Source of the DNA: Amyloporia xantha
Taxonomy: Eukaryota > Basidiomycota > Agaricomycetes > Polyporales > Adustoporiaceae
Length of the DNA: 64,000 bases
NCBI GenBank assembly: GCA_036971615.1
Contig: JAYKKR010000011.1
Coordinates: forward strand, 930,001 to 994,000
Direction: 5' to 3'
Part shown: one piece after another, positions 46,148 to 58,300 of the stretch
How positions within the stretch are numbered: position 1 is the stretch's first letter
Layout of the letters: the number at the start of each line of letters is the position of its first letter
Made by a program: the position numbers and the translations under genes
The notes under the pieces: generated by a model
The model's input: the letters and a program-made list of their open reading frames with translations, nothing else
Databases searched by the model: none
Told to the model about the DNA's origin: nothing

Positions 46148-46569
46148 TTCTTTTTGTTGGTAGCAGAAAAAATACAATCGACGACGAGAGCAAAAAATAC
46201 GAAGCTGATGGAGGGGAAAGCAAACGAACGAAAGTCTTGTCAAGGATACTGAATAGGCGGCGCGAGTCTCATGTGTTGGAGATCAAAAGTTGGTCTGACC
46301 GCGTGCGGGGTTAGCGCGGGGTCACGCCTTGATGTCTCCATAATGAACGGGACCTGACGGAGGGAAAGCCGGGACAAAATGCTTATGTCCGCAGCGAAAG
46401 TGTAGAAAAATGTGTATCAACTACAGTGAGTGTCAGACAACGACGCCATCCAAGGCGTCGCTCGGAGCAGGCTATGGAAACAAATTACAACGAAACAGCG
46501 TCCTCCAACCAGTAGAACAAGCACTCAAGCACTCCCCCAGGAAATCCACACCGCCAGCAGTTCATCTCG

Positions 46570-47729
46570 TCACAGCCGTTTCAACGCTTTTTTCCGCTTC
46601 TCGACCCCCGCCGTACCCGCAGCAGAACGCTTGACCGACTTTGCACTTGCAGCTGCGCCGATGGTAACCGTCGCAGCCACGTTTGCGTCCGCCGTACCCA
46701 ACGGCGCAGGCGATGTCAGTCGCTGCTTTCCTGTACTCTTTTCACTTGAGAGAGATGACACTGACGTGGATGTGCTGAACGTATTTGAAGGTGAAGACTG
46801 CAAGGGCAGCGAGGGGGTCGTTGCCGCAACCTTTTGCGGCGGCACGTTCGATGGAATGGGGAAAGGCGTGATGGCCGTCGCAATGGTCGCAGAAACAGGG
46901 GCTACTTTCGCAGACGAAGTTTTGGATGTAGATGGTTCCGACGCTGTCGGGGGCGTCGCAAACTCTACTGGCCGTACGCGCGGAGTGGCGTGCACGCTCG
47001 TGATCAGCTTCGCCCGGTCGCAATAGTCGTCGTAGTTCTCCAGCAAGAGCTTCCCTGCTTCCTCATCCAACGCGGATTCAGGGTTCGGATATATCAGCAG
47101 ACATTTGACGGTCACGAGGATATGCCCGATTCCGTATGTCGATTTCCAGTCCTTCTTCAGCGTGTTCACACAGATCTCGCCGCCCGACGACACGTTTGGG
47201 TGGAAAATCTTCGTTAGCATTCGACCTACGCAGCAAGGTCAGCTTTAGAGAACTGCGAGCAATGACAATACATACATCTCGGTGGTGCAGCCGGAAACTC
47301 TTCCGTAAAGCTGAATTTCACCCTGAAGTACCCGCCGGCATATGGTGTTCCCTCTGTTCCAGATCAAGATCAGTAAGCATGCAGAAGACAACCGACATGA
47401 TTTATAGCAAGTCCGGGTTGGCGAGACGACGTGCACTCGCAACCCGGAACGAAGAGCTCCTAACCCATCGTTCCGGCCATGCATCCACATCGGGGAAGGA
47501 TAGCGAGCCATATGGGAGCGAAAGTCGCGTAAATACACGTACCAGGGCCTTCAATGATGCCCGTCACATCGAGCAAGTTGTCTTCACTCGTGATGACGCG
47601 TATCCCCTCCGGTGGATTCGTCTGCAGCTCGCTCAGCTCGCGCATGAGACGACGCAACACAGCAGGTGGTACGGACTGTCGCGGACCGTTAGAAAATGGC
47701 TAGAGCAATTTAGCAAACATACATACCAT
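46570..47729 (-). CDS. UBE2S-like E2 ubiquitin-conjugating enzyme
   Basis: The UBC fold is assembled over four exons: [52 protein letters not shown], then the active-site cysteine in [13 protein letters not shown] and [16 protein letters not shown]. This is closest to UBE2S/E2-EPF, which extends Lys11-linked chains on substrates of the anaphase-promoting complex. After the fold comes a Ser/Thr/Pro/Ala-rich tail of about 130 residues ending in the basic [10 protein letters not shown]. Human UBE2S also has a basic tail ending in a Leu-Arg-Leu-type APC/C-docking motif, and the final Lys-Arg-Leu here may play the same part. The start codon 47727-47729 is followed at once by a GTATGT donor, so the first coding exon is just ATG. 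Confidence 0.82.
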
Positions 47730-48164
47730 CGTGTAGAGTGAAGAGGAGGGTCTCGGGTGAAAGTCGAGGTGAAAGTCGAACGTAAAACGTTTCGAACCAA
47801 GTTCGGGCTGCTGGTCAGAAATCAACCGTGGTGGGGCCCGATTCATCTCCGTGTCACGCATATTAATCACGATCACGTGCTGTCACACTTAATTTTGCCT
47901 CCGTCGCCTCTCCCGCGCGGGAATCTTGGTTGTTGAACGATATCGTACCTTCTGGCCAGGAGGCGACGCCTTTCGACGACCTTTGTCAATACCATTAGTT
48001 TCGTCTAGGATGGCCAGCGCGGTTTGCTTGGTAGAAGCTTCATAAATGCCAGTAATTGTATTGCTATAATGGCAAGTATGTCTACTTCAATAAACCGACT
48101 CACGACATGTCTCAGTATCTGAGGATAAGAATATCTGGTTTGAGAAAAGACTGGCCAAATTACT
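47730..48164. other. Intergenic spacer
   Basis: The promoter side of the E2 gene, otherwise without recognisable features. Confidence 0.4.
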
Positions 48165-48310
48165 TAGGGCCTACTCGGCTGCGCGGCTTGGGAAGACCGG
48201 CCCTGCCAAATTGAAAGCGGACGCTTTCTCGGCATCCGCCAAACTCCAAGCGTCCGCTTTCAATTTGGCAGGGCCGGTCTCGCAAAGCCGCGCAGCCGAG
48301 TAGGGCCTTA
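48165..48310. mobile_element. Hairpin MITE, about 146 bp
   Basis: Two ~60-bp arms are almost perfectly inverted (GGGCCTACTCGGCTGCGCGG at the left, its complement at the right) around a ~25-bp loop. TTA occurs on both sides (48164-48166 and 48308-48310) and could be a 3-bp target duplication. That, with ends starting GG, suggests a PIF/Harbinger-type MITE. The family is inferred from the 3-bp TTA only. Confidence 0.75.
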
Positions 48311-48528
48311 TTATCGCAGCCATTTGTAATGGCGATATTTTGCTACACTGGTAGGGTGTAGATGCCAGTTGTTGATATGCAGGATATTCTCCAAGGCGGA
48401 GGCAATCAATATGAAAATAGAAAAGTCTATTGAACTTTTTTGCAAGCCGGAATATGCATTGAACCAGATTCTACCTGAAAGTGATATGCAAAGCAACGAC
48501 GTAGATTATGGTGAGTATCATACATAAT

Positions 48529-48529
<1 letters not shown>

Positions 48530-48581
<52 letters not shown>
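48530..48581 (+). repeat. (AAC)n microsatellite
   Basis: About 16 tandem AAC/ACA units between the MITE and the BTB gene. An open frame through it (poly-Leu on the other strand) is not a gene. Confidence 0.95.
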
Positions 48582-48650
48582 TTCAGAACATGCGTATGAC
48601 GTGAACTAGATAAATGAATGCGTGTCGAATGAATGCATAGAGGCCGAGGA

Positions 48651-49707
48651 TTACTGCAAGCAGAAGAATCGAGGTATGGATGCCCTGAGGCCTTGAAATC
48701 GCATCCATGCCACAGCGGTATGCCATTCCCAGCACGACGCACAAATAGTGCTCTGGAACAGCACGTCGGGCTCAGATGCAATGGAGTACAGCTCACGCAG
48801 CAGCCAGCATTCGTACGGAGAGTCAGGATCCGAGGCGACCAGCTTGCGCCAGTAGCGCTGCAGTGCGTCGCGACACTGTGGACACGAATCAAACGGCGGG
48901 CCGTTAGGACGTGAAATCAGAGGCTCGAGGAGTATCTGCGAACGGGCTTCGGTCAGCCGCTCACGCCCGACGATCAACCGGCGCATGTCCGAGGGAGAGA
49001 GCACGCAGTGCGAGCGCCCGCCGTCAGCGTTGTAGCCCCATCTTGTGATGGACAGCGCGTAGAACGCAGCTGGGAGGATCTCCGGGACGTCGCATTCGTC
49101 TGCTAAAACGATGGCCTCTAATCGCGTGTCAGCTGAGGAAGGGGATGGAGGCGTGGGTAGGTGCTCACCAGCGGCGTATGGCAGGGAGTTGGTGTCCATG
49201 CGCTCGAGATCAGAGGGCCAGCGGGCGTGCAAGCGATCGAGGGCCCACTTACGGAGAGCAGCAATCTCGTACTTTGTCGCCACCCGCAGCGCGCTCGGGA
49301 TGAGCGGAAACGGCACTGGGTGCGGCATCGATTCAAACGCGCTACATATGACATATGCATGCACGAATCAGCGAGTATGCGTTGGAGATGAACAAGCTGG
49401 ATGCGTACGCAGGATCATACATCCACCTTAGTGCCACATGCCAGTCCTGCGCTGAATCGGCCAGCTGCACGAGGGGGCAGCCTTCCACGCTATCGACGAC
49501 CTCAGGCTGTGGGATCTCCAGCATGTCAGAGAAGATGACGGAGCATTGCAGGCGGCTACGATGTATTCTGAATCGGTGCTGCCCTACGCCGAGGACAATG
49601 TCACCGTCATCGAACCAGAAACCTGAGGCGCTTGATGACGCCGTAGTGCTATGGTTGCATCGTCTACGCTTGGGCGGAGGAGAAGGTGGATATTCTATGC
49701 TTGTCAT
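48651..49707 (-). CDS. BTB/POZ domain protein
   Basis: Starts MTSIEYPPSPPPKRRR, then DGDIVLGVGQHRFRIHRSRL, QCSVIFSDMLEIPQPE and LRWMYDPAYA. This is the BTB/POZ fold as found in a very large agaricomycete family, commonly adaptors for Cul3 ubiquitin ligases or dimerisation modules. After introns it continues VATKYEIAALRKWALDRLHA, the BACK-like segment, and a C-terminal region with CPQCRDALQRYW and SAC/ICASCW cysteines, ending RFFCLQ. Three exons; introns at about 49333-49378 and 49116-49168. The KRRR near the start suggests a nuclear location. An upstream in-frame ATG at 49749 would add 14 residues; I prefer 49707 because the added part is cysteine-rich and unlike the family. Partner unknown. 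Confidence 0.75.
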
Positions 49708-49749
49708 GAAGGGATGAGGCCCGCAATAGTGACATGGGCTTGTGGACAA

Positions 49750-50266
49750 GCGGGTCTAAATGCCACACACGCGTATATAGTACGCGTCTCTCGACCAAGG
49801 AACGGTCACGCGACGGCAATACACAATGCATATGTTCAGATCGATATCCTTTGTCCTTGTCACTTGGAGCTCAAAATTGATTGGTCAATGCGATATTCTG
49901 TGATTTCGTTCTAAGTGATCTCAGGCAATTTACAGAGACATCAATCAAGATAAGAACCGTTGGAAAATATCAACGGCATGCGAGTGAATAGTACGTTATA
50001 CGCACGACCCACCAGTGACCATGTTTATGTCGAAGATGATATTGGGTCGCCGAGTAGAGTCGCATTTCTATGCGTTTCAAGCAAGCACCACGTATGAGGC
50101 GGATGACGTTGCAAGGCAGCTCATATTGGACCGTCAGGTCAGAGAGCTCTTGCAACGAGGTAATGTATGATCGATACAACATGATACAGAAAAAGCCTCT
50201 AATATTACATACCTATCGTGAACATCACCACCTGCGTAATCAACCTGGGCTATGCTCACATATACA
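49750..50266. other. Intergenic spacer
   Basis: Nothing recognisable. It contains the BTB promoter and the SRP9 3' flank. Confidence 0.4.
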
Positions 50267-50738
50267 CTACTTCTTTTTCTTTGGTTTCTTCTTCTTGACC
50301 CCGCCTCCTCCTCCTGTTGCGCCCGGGACAGCCGTCGAAGCGATGGCTTCCGGTGGTGGGGTATCTAACCGTTCCGTCTGGGTAGAACTAGCCAACGCTG
50401 GCTTGGGTCTCCGATTCTGCATCTTCTGCATCAGCGAGAAGTTCAATGCCTCGAACCTGTTCAAAAATACGGAGGAAGAGGTTTTGAATTTGAGGCACTG
50501 TCCATAGGAATTAGGAGTTGAGCGAAAGATCACAGTCGTATAGACGCACTGTAGTATCATCGGTGATCTTAAGCACCAACTTTCCTCCTGATGCTCTCCA
50601 TTTCACGCAATACCGTGTCTGGTGGGGAGGGTCAGCTTAGTCTTGGGTAAATGTCTAGATGCATACAGTGTTGGGCGATTTTTCATACAGAGCCTCCGCT
50701 GCCTCCTGGTATTCCTGCCAGGACGAAATGTATACCAT
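50267..50738 (-). CDS. SRP9: Signal recognition particle 9 kDa-type protein
   Basis: Three exons start at ATG 50736-50738: MVYISSWQEYQEAAEALYEK, then RYCVKWRASGGKLVLKITDD, then CLKFKTSSSVFLNRFEALNF followed by SLMQKMQNRR. This is the SRP9 pattern. With SRP14 it binds the Alu domain of SRP RNA in the cytosol and supports elongation arrest. The tail after the fold is rich in Pro/Gly and ends in a lysine run (VKKKKPKKKK), suited to RNA contact. The introns end AG in the usual way (GTATGC..CACCAG and GTGCGT..GGACAG). It is divergent from the Msb1-domain gene, with about 270 bp between the starts. Confidence 0.85.
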
Positions 50739-51009
50739 GGCAGCGACGAGGTCGGCGGGCGTTGTTGGACGTTGCAAAAGGTTTGCCGACGGCGAACAGC
50801 CCAGTGCCTTGATGCGACAACGTTTCATTTGAGACCAATAAATTAGAAGCCCTTATCATAGACTTAGTATGGACTTATCTGGGCAATATACCACGAATAA
50901 TGTGCAACGCGCGCTCGACGGCTCTCGTAGTGATCATCGCGACCGTTCGACGTCGGCTGCATGCACCCTACCACTTACTTTCTTTCATCTAATCTCTGGT
51001 CCACACGCC

Positions 51010-54000
51010 ATGCCCTCGTTCCTCTCTAAGGTCTTCACGCGCAGGAAGGAAGAGAAGGAGCCTGGTCGGTCCCACAAACGCTCTTCGGTCGCCTCCCTTC
51101 TCGAGGGCAAGTTTGAGGCCGTGTCTCCCAGCATCTCGCCTTCCGCGACTCATTTTCCTGAGTCTATAGCGCACGAAAACGGGAGCCAGAAGGAGAAGGA
51201 GAGGGAGCGGGAGAAGGAGAAAGACAAGGGCTTCCCTCTTTTCAGAACACGGTCGCCTCGTCCAGTCTCTCCTAACTCAGTGGCATCCAAGTCTCCCAGC
51301 AATGTCCCCCATCTGACGCTGAACCTTCCCGTTCCGAAGGAGGAGAAGAGTCGCGCTCTCGGTGTCGTGTTCGAGGCCGACCCTGATGTCCACAACACTC
51401 TGCCCGACAACATCATTGGCGAGAGGCGGTTGTCCCCACTCGAAGCCCTACTACTCGTCAAAGGCCTGCTCTGCAGCTATTGTCGATCATGGAGGTACGT
51501 AATCTATGCGCTGCCTCGTCTTTTCGCTCATTGTACGACCACAGGCTTGGAGACTCTCGGCGTGATGCATCCGCACTGGTACTCCGCCTCGCCTCAGGTT
51601 CAGCGCAAACTCATTTCCCTATTTATTCTATCTTTGGCTCCCAAAAGCCCAATCACCACGCTCTCTCCCACTTCTTCTCCTCTTACCATTTTCAACACTG
51701 AACTAGAGTATACTCGCTCGCCGCACGACATCGCTGCTGTATTGCGGTGGGCCCTCCGGCATTTGCGGCTGGACGGTGATTCGTTCGGTACGGGCGGTAG
51801 CAGCATTGCGCCATGGCAATGGTATAATACCTTCGCTGAGACCGAACAGGCGAAATCATACCCCCCCAGCGCTTTTTCCGAGCTTCTAGTGCCGCAGCTT
51901 CCACCCGCACACCTCCAGCTACTTGTTGCGACGCTCGAAATTGTTTCCTCCCTAGCGGCACACTCAGAGCATAATGGCATATCTGGCAGCAAGCTATCCA
52001 AGTTCTTCGGCTTGTGGCTATTGATGGCCAAGCGATCCGAGGAAGGAGATGACTGGACAACATTCTACGAAAGGTGGGAACGCGCAGGGCGGATATTGGA
52101 ACATATCTTCTTGGCTCAGATCAGGTCAGTACCTTCCTCCAGTCAGTAAAGCCTTTGTCCCATTATGATATTTAGGGACGAGATGATGCGCAAGAAAGTG
52201 CCTCTACGCTTGGCTGAACTTGTAGCGAGTTACCCATTTTATAAGGGAAGCCCACCAGATGATGGCTTACTCGCTCGACCGCGGCTGTCCACGCGGCGAT
52301 ATGATGCTTTGCACGTTCGCGTCGAGACTCAACTTCCGGATTTCACCACACCGAGACCCAAGCAACACCCCCTCCGAATCATTGCAGACGCCATCAAAGC
52401 AGAGGTCGTCTCTGACAATGGCGAGTACGACAGCCTTTGGGACGCGATCAAGCGCACTGCCGCGGCAACGAATGTTGAGGGCTCAGAGGAGTCTATCACC
52501 GACACGGATGGCTATCCTACCCTTTCTCGGGTGTTTGCTGACGAGACAATTCGGTTCTTGTCCATTGTGCCTGCCGAGAGCTCCGGTAGCGCCACGCCTG
52601 CTATCAAATTGACCAGCCCACCTTCCAGTCGTCTGTCTCGTCGGACTACTCGCAGACGGTCATCATCTCTCGGTGACGGGCGGAATGGCAATGCGACCGG
52701 CAACGGAACGCATCACAGCAAGGGCGCAACCTCGACGGAGGATGTTGTGGCACCCAAGGACTGGTCGGACTTCTCGAGTACAGGCTTCGGCGAGAGCTCA
52801 ATAGGCAGCGATTTCGCCAAGACACTCCTCGACACCGATCTTGAGGTGACGCAACCTCGTCTTGCGTCGCGCAAGTCTAGCAAAAAGCGCAAAGCATCGT
52901 CACCTTCACGCGGTGGTCGCTCCTCTACTGAACACCTCCCGCAGCGCAACATAGAGACAGGAAAGCTGAAGACCACTGGCGTCAGCCTAACTAAGCTTGA
53001 TGAAGCATTTGTCGACTTCTGGAGCGATGCGCTATTGGACCCCATATCGACGGACTGGCCCAACTTTGTCGTTTGTCAGCTTAAGCCACATCCGGGCGTC
53101 GAGATTGACGGAAAGCCTGTCAATTGGCTCGTTGTAGAGCAGATCTACACTCGTCCCCCACCTCCCCCGGAGCCGCAGCCAGCCTCTCCCATGACGCCCA
53201 ACCGTGCATCGTCGCCGAGGCCCTCGCTGCGCTCAAATATCTCCGCGACCCGTAAGAGCGCTACGTTTGCTGCGAGCCGGAAGCGATTCACGTTCTTTTC
53301 GCCGAGTCAGCAGACGATCGGTGAGGATGGGAAGGCTGCGTCCCGCAGGAAGAGTACCATGTCTCCCAAGGTCGGTGAGATGGGCGAGATCTTGCCGGAT
53401 GTGCCAGAGAGTCAGTTGGTCTCGTCCCCGAGTAAGAAGGCCAAGACGGAGGAGCCGAAGGGTCTTGGGCTGACTGGCGTAGACGTCGGTGCTGGTGTAA
53501 CTGGTGCTGGAGCTGCGGTCGCAGAGGCGGACAGTACTCAGATCAAGACGGCCGATCTGCCGGCCATTCCCATCGTTGAGGCTGAACAACCGTCGAACAC
53601 TGAAGAAGGCTTGACAGCTACAGCACCTATCAAGGAGGAGGAGCTATCAGCAGAGAAGCCGACGCCGTCTATCCCTCAAGATGTTGTGGTTCCAACAGAT
53701 GCTCCCACGTCCGAGGTTGAAGGGTCTGCTGAATCAAAGCCGTTGCCCCCTGCTCCAGAGCAAATTGTTTTGGCTGGAGAAACTCCTGGCCCGCAGGTAG
53801 CGCTGAGTACAAGCGAACCAGCGTTATTGGCTGAGGTGTCATCCCAGGTTGAGTCAACAGACGCTGCCGAGGGTGCTGCATCAGACGTCCTCCAGGATGG
53901 AGGCCAAGTGACAACCCCCATTGTTTCCGACCTTCAACATACCGAGGCTACGTCGGCTCCTTCTTTGCATTCTGCTGAGTTGCCAAATGGGGCCGTATCC

Positions 54001-54876
54001 GACATACCGCAGACGGAAACAGCGTCGTCTTCTGAGGAGCAAGCTGTGAATGAGCCCATTCCCGAAGATACGACAGATGAAGACCATACGCCTAACGGAA
54101 GCCCCTCCGGAGCTACTGCTGGTCAAGTGTTGCAGTCTCGCTTTGTAGAGGACTTGGCCTCGGATTCGGAACAGGAGACAGTTGCTCCTGGTGCGACCGT
54201 GCCGTCCGCCGCTACCGTCTCTCCGATTCCAGAGAGTGATCCCATTACCCAGGACACGACAGAGGGCTCAGTGGAGGAGCTTCCAGCCGATGAGAGTGCG
54301 GAGGATGGTGAGAAAGATGAAAAAGATGAGGCTGCTGAAAGCGTGGTGCAGAGTGTAGTGCCTCAGCAGATTAGTCAAGTGCAGCCGGAAGAGGAATTGT
54401 CAGCTCCTGTTGCTACATCGGAAGACGACCAATCAGCGGCCCTAGACTCTGTCTCAGTGCCTGTTCAGGAAAAGTCCGTGGTTGTTGCACAAGCGCCAGG
54501 CGATGTGCCTGATGATGTCCGTGTTGACTTAGAGAATGATCGAGTGGAAGGGAAGTCGCACCTGGGTGAGTTTGTCGCGATCTGTGTCACAAGCATGGAC
54601 TGATACATGCCTACTGCGTCATTAGATCAGACCCCCGTTGTTGCAGACGATGCTACCGTCAACCTTGATATTCAAACTGATACCGCTGCTGGTGAAGGCA
54701 CCGCAGCTCCATCCGAGCTGCATGACTCTCGTGACATCCCCTCTGAGCCCCTGGTCAAAGGTAAGCCGCCTGTTCAAGATGTCTACGCAATAGAGCTTAT
54801 GCTGACATTACGCCATCAAGACAATGAGGATGTTGGAGAAACGGAGGCACAACAACAGTCTGTTGCTGAACAGTGA
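51010..54876 (+). CDS. Msb1-domain (DUF1708) morphogenesis protein
   Basis: Starts MPSFLSKVFTRRKEEKEPGR; I prefer this ATG to the upstream one at 50869. After a basic/Ser-rich lead, the folded region runs LSPLEALLLVKGL, then across introns GLETLGVMHPHWYSASPQVQ, RKLISLFILSLAPKSP, IAAVLRWALRHLRLDG and ISGSKLSKFFGLWLLMAKR. This matches the fungal Msb1/Mug8 domain, linked to Cdc42/Rho-dependent polarised growth and resembling RhoGAP folds. About 800 codons follow, largely disordered, with a conserved IDGKPVNWLVVEQIYTRPP block and then a long acidic Ser/Thr/Val-rich tail. The final exons are spliced after KSHL and LVKG. Stop at 54874-54876. No frame breaks. Probably a cytoplasmic scaffold at sites of growth, inferred from yeast. 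Confidence 0.78.
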
Positions 54877-55307
54877 TCGCCGCTCGAGAGCGAATATCTC
54901 GCGTTCAAGGTCACTATAATGGAAAGTCTGCGTTAGGCTGATTTGGACATTGTTGGTTGTTAGCGTGGAGACAGCCTCTGTAGAATTCGATCTAGGAGGA
55001 CGAGTCGGATCCCGATTTTTTCTGCCGGATTATACCCATCCACCCCGGTGTTTGTGTGCTCTCTTTATCATTACTATGCATTCGCCGCTTGCTATGCTGT
55101 GTCGGTAGTTATTTCCCGATTGTTACCTATATATCCTTACGGTTTGCCCGAGTGCTGGGTCATTTACATTTACAATCGTCGTAGTACACGTCGTGAAGAC
55201 ATTTACAATGGAGTCTATGCGATTATTTTTTTGCTTCTCCCAAGACGGTCTGCATGTCAGTAACTCATGATAACATGCAACATCCAGAGCACCCCATTCA
55301 GATGATC
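54877..55307. other. Convergent spacer
   Basis: The 3' ends of the Msb1-domain and glycogen phosphorylase genes. No further features are seen. Confidence 0.4.
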
Positions 55308-58300
55308 TCACTCCGGTTTGGTACTCTCGATGTTCCAGTATTCCTGAGCGTAGTCCTGAATGGCTCGGTCCGAACTGAACTTGCCCATCTGATGCAGCAC
55401 CGTCAATACATGTGAAAATGGGGGAAAACCTGATAATTACCTGTGCTGTCGTCATAATGCTCTTCTTGATCCACTCAGTACGGTCCTGGTACGCCTCATC
55501 CACCAACTTCAAGGCTTGGATGTCTAAATCGAGATCTGAGAACAACTTGCAAAGCATCATCATGTGGAGTCGACTCACAGGAGTCGAAATCCTCCGTGAG
55601 GAGATAGTGGTCATGTTGACGAATCGTGTTGAGCAACCTAAGTGTAGTTATGTTAGCCACTGCACTATTTTGTTCAATCAGCAGACGCACGGCTCATAAA
55701 CACCACCGTCTCCGAACCGCCCAGCGGAGACTTCGTTGAGCACTCTCGCCAAAGGAGGGCATTTCTGCTCCACAGGGACTGGATGATACACATGCTGGTA
55801 TCGAAGGTCCTCGACCGCAGGAGTAAGATGTCCAAAGAAGACTGCGATTGAGTTGTATGAGTAGCGCGTAGTCGTTCTGTTCAAGTGACTTCAGGTACTT
55901 ACAGACATTTTGTTCCCCTACTTCTTCCGCGATCTCAATGTTTGCACCGTCTAAGTCGAATGTAAATATTTGTTGATGTAGTGAGATTACTCAGATTTAC
56001 TTACCGACGGTGCCCACCAAGAGTCCACCGTTCAGGCAGAACTTCATGTTAGACGTCCCCGATGCTTCCGTACCTGCTGTAGAGATATGCTGACTGATGT
56101 CGGAGGCCGGGATCAGGACTTCAGCGAGAGAGACAGAGTAGTCAGGCAAGAAGTAGAGCTGGAGGTAATCTTTCGTGTCGGGATCAGCATTAATGACACG
56201 AGCGACGTTGACGATGAGACGGATGGTCTGTATAATGTTCAGAATGTGCATCCGTGAGGCATAAGTCAGGAATGTAAACTCACCAGCTTGGCAATGTAGT
56301 CTGATCAATGAAGAACATCAACGTTTACATCTGACAACAGTACACACGCGACATACATCCAGGGGCTGCTTTCCCAGCGAAGAATACCACCTTCGGGTTG
56401 ACCTTTTTCCGCTCTGTCGCCGACATGTCCTTCAGGCTGAGGTACCTCTGTACATCAACGGTTAGAGAACAACCACTTCCAACTATCACTGTATGAGCGC
56501 ACATGAATGACACCCATAATATTGAGCGTTTGACGCTGAAGATTCGCTATGTAAGCCGTCAGTTATACCGAGACCGAGGGCTACGACTAGCCTTGTACTC
56601 ATGCAGACGCTGTAAGAAGCCAGTCAACACCCATGTATCAACCGAGGACTCAATCAAACTAACCTTGATCTGCACATCAAACATCGCATGCGTGTTGATC
56701 TTCAGACCTAATGTCGCCTGAACGTACTGCGCAAGGCGCTCCTTGTTACTTTGCTTGATCGCCGCCCATTTCTTCTGGAAGCTCCGGTCCTCCGCGAACT
56801 TGAGCAAACCCTGCAAGCCATTGGTGACGCGTCAATAGCGTACTCGTCTTCGATGTGGGCTGGCTGACCTTCAACTGGTACAAGTCCTTGAGAAAGACTG
56901 CCTTGGGCAACTTGAGCGTTTCACTGATAAGATTGCTCAGACGAGGGTTGCACTGTGCAGCAAGAAGCAATGGAAATGAGTGAAATGCATTGCTTGGAGA
57001 ACACCACATCAACGAAGGAACGAAACGCACCTGATCCAGCCATCGGCGAGGAGTGACTAGAAAGCGGATTGTTCAGCTTGATATCACAAGGACATGACTC
57101 CTGCTGTACGTACTGCCGTTCGTCACATTGGAGAATCTATATATAACAATGAGTAAGCACAGTAACTTATCGGGACTTCGGAATCCTTACTTGCTGACAC
57201 CATAGAAGTCTACGAAGTCCTTCATAATCGTCTGCTTTACCAGCTCACTGTGGAGCTATCATGCATATGGTAAGGTCAGCATCGAATTAGCATTGCGATG
57301 CTCTTCGCACTAAAACGTACTTCAGCCACACCATTCACTTTCCGACTCCCTGACAACGCCAGGTCAGATATGATCCTGTGAGAGCCTGACTCTCAAGGTT
57401 TCAAAGCATGCTCACCAATACATGCTAGATTTGCCATGCGCACTTGCTGCGGGTATCCCTCTGTCACAAAGCCCAGATTAGGACGCCATCCAAGCAAGCA
57501 AAGTAGCCAGGCGGACCCTCGATGAGTGACATTCTCGCGAGCTTTTCGCGATCGCCAGGTATCTTCTTTTCCACAGCTAAGAGGATGGCATGTCATCCAC
57601 AAGTTGTCTCCGAAAGTAATTCAGAATTCGTACCTTGAAGGAAAATCCTAAATAATTGATGGTTGTGCCATCGTCAAACTGGTCAACATCAATAATCCAA
57701 TGCTCATGCTCTCACAAATTCTGGGGACAATGAGTTAGATCCCGGGAACGGAATCACACAACCAAAAGCTCACAATATCAAAGATAATCTGCATGTGTCT
57801 GAATATAATTTGTGCCATTTAGTGCGACCTTCAAATCGGTAGACATATAAGCCTACCTGGGAAGTAACGACTGCATCAACGGAACAGGCCATTTCTATGC
57901 ATATTCGTTAGATAGATGCAAATAGATATATCACTCGGGATTCCTGACCTCGAGGGCTTCCTGCAAATAACAAAGACGTGACAACAAATGTTAGCCAGCA
58001 CGAAAAGCGTTCAGAAACACTCAAGGGGATAAAAAACAAAAAGATAGGCTACGCACAGGCAAAACGGTGTGGTTCGTGAAGAAGAACGTGTTAGTGACGA
58101 GTTGCCACGCCTCGTCCCACGGCACGTCCTCCTCATCAACGAAGATGCGCATAAGCTCGGGTATAGCCAGCGTTGGGTGAGTCTGCAAAAAACAGTCAGC
58201 CTTCGATCCCATTGTAACATACGGACGCATAGCATATAGCAGCAAAAACCGGGACACATACGTCGTTGAGCTGTATGGCAACGTCTAACGCCGAGAAAAG

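Noticed and set aside
48530..48892. Minus-strand frame ending in poly-leucine
   Set aside because: The leucines come from the (AAC)n microsatellite, and the rest overlaps the BTB gene in another frame.
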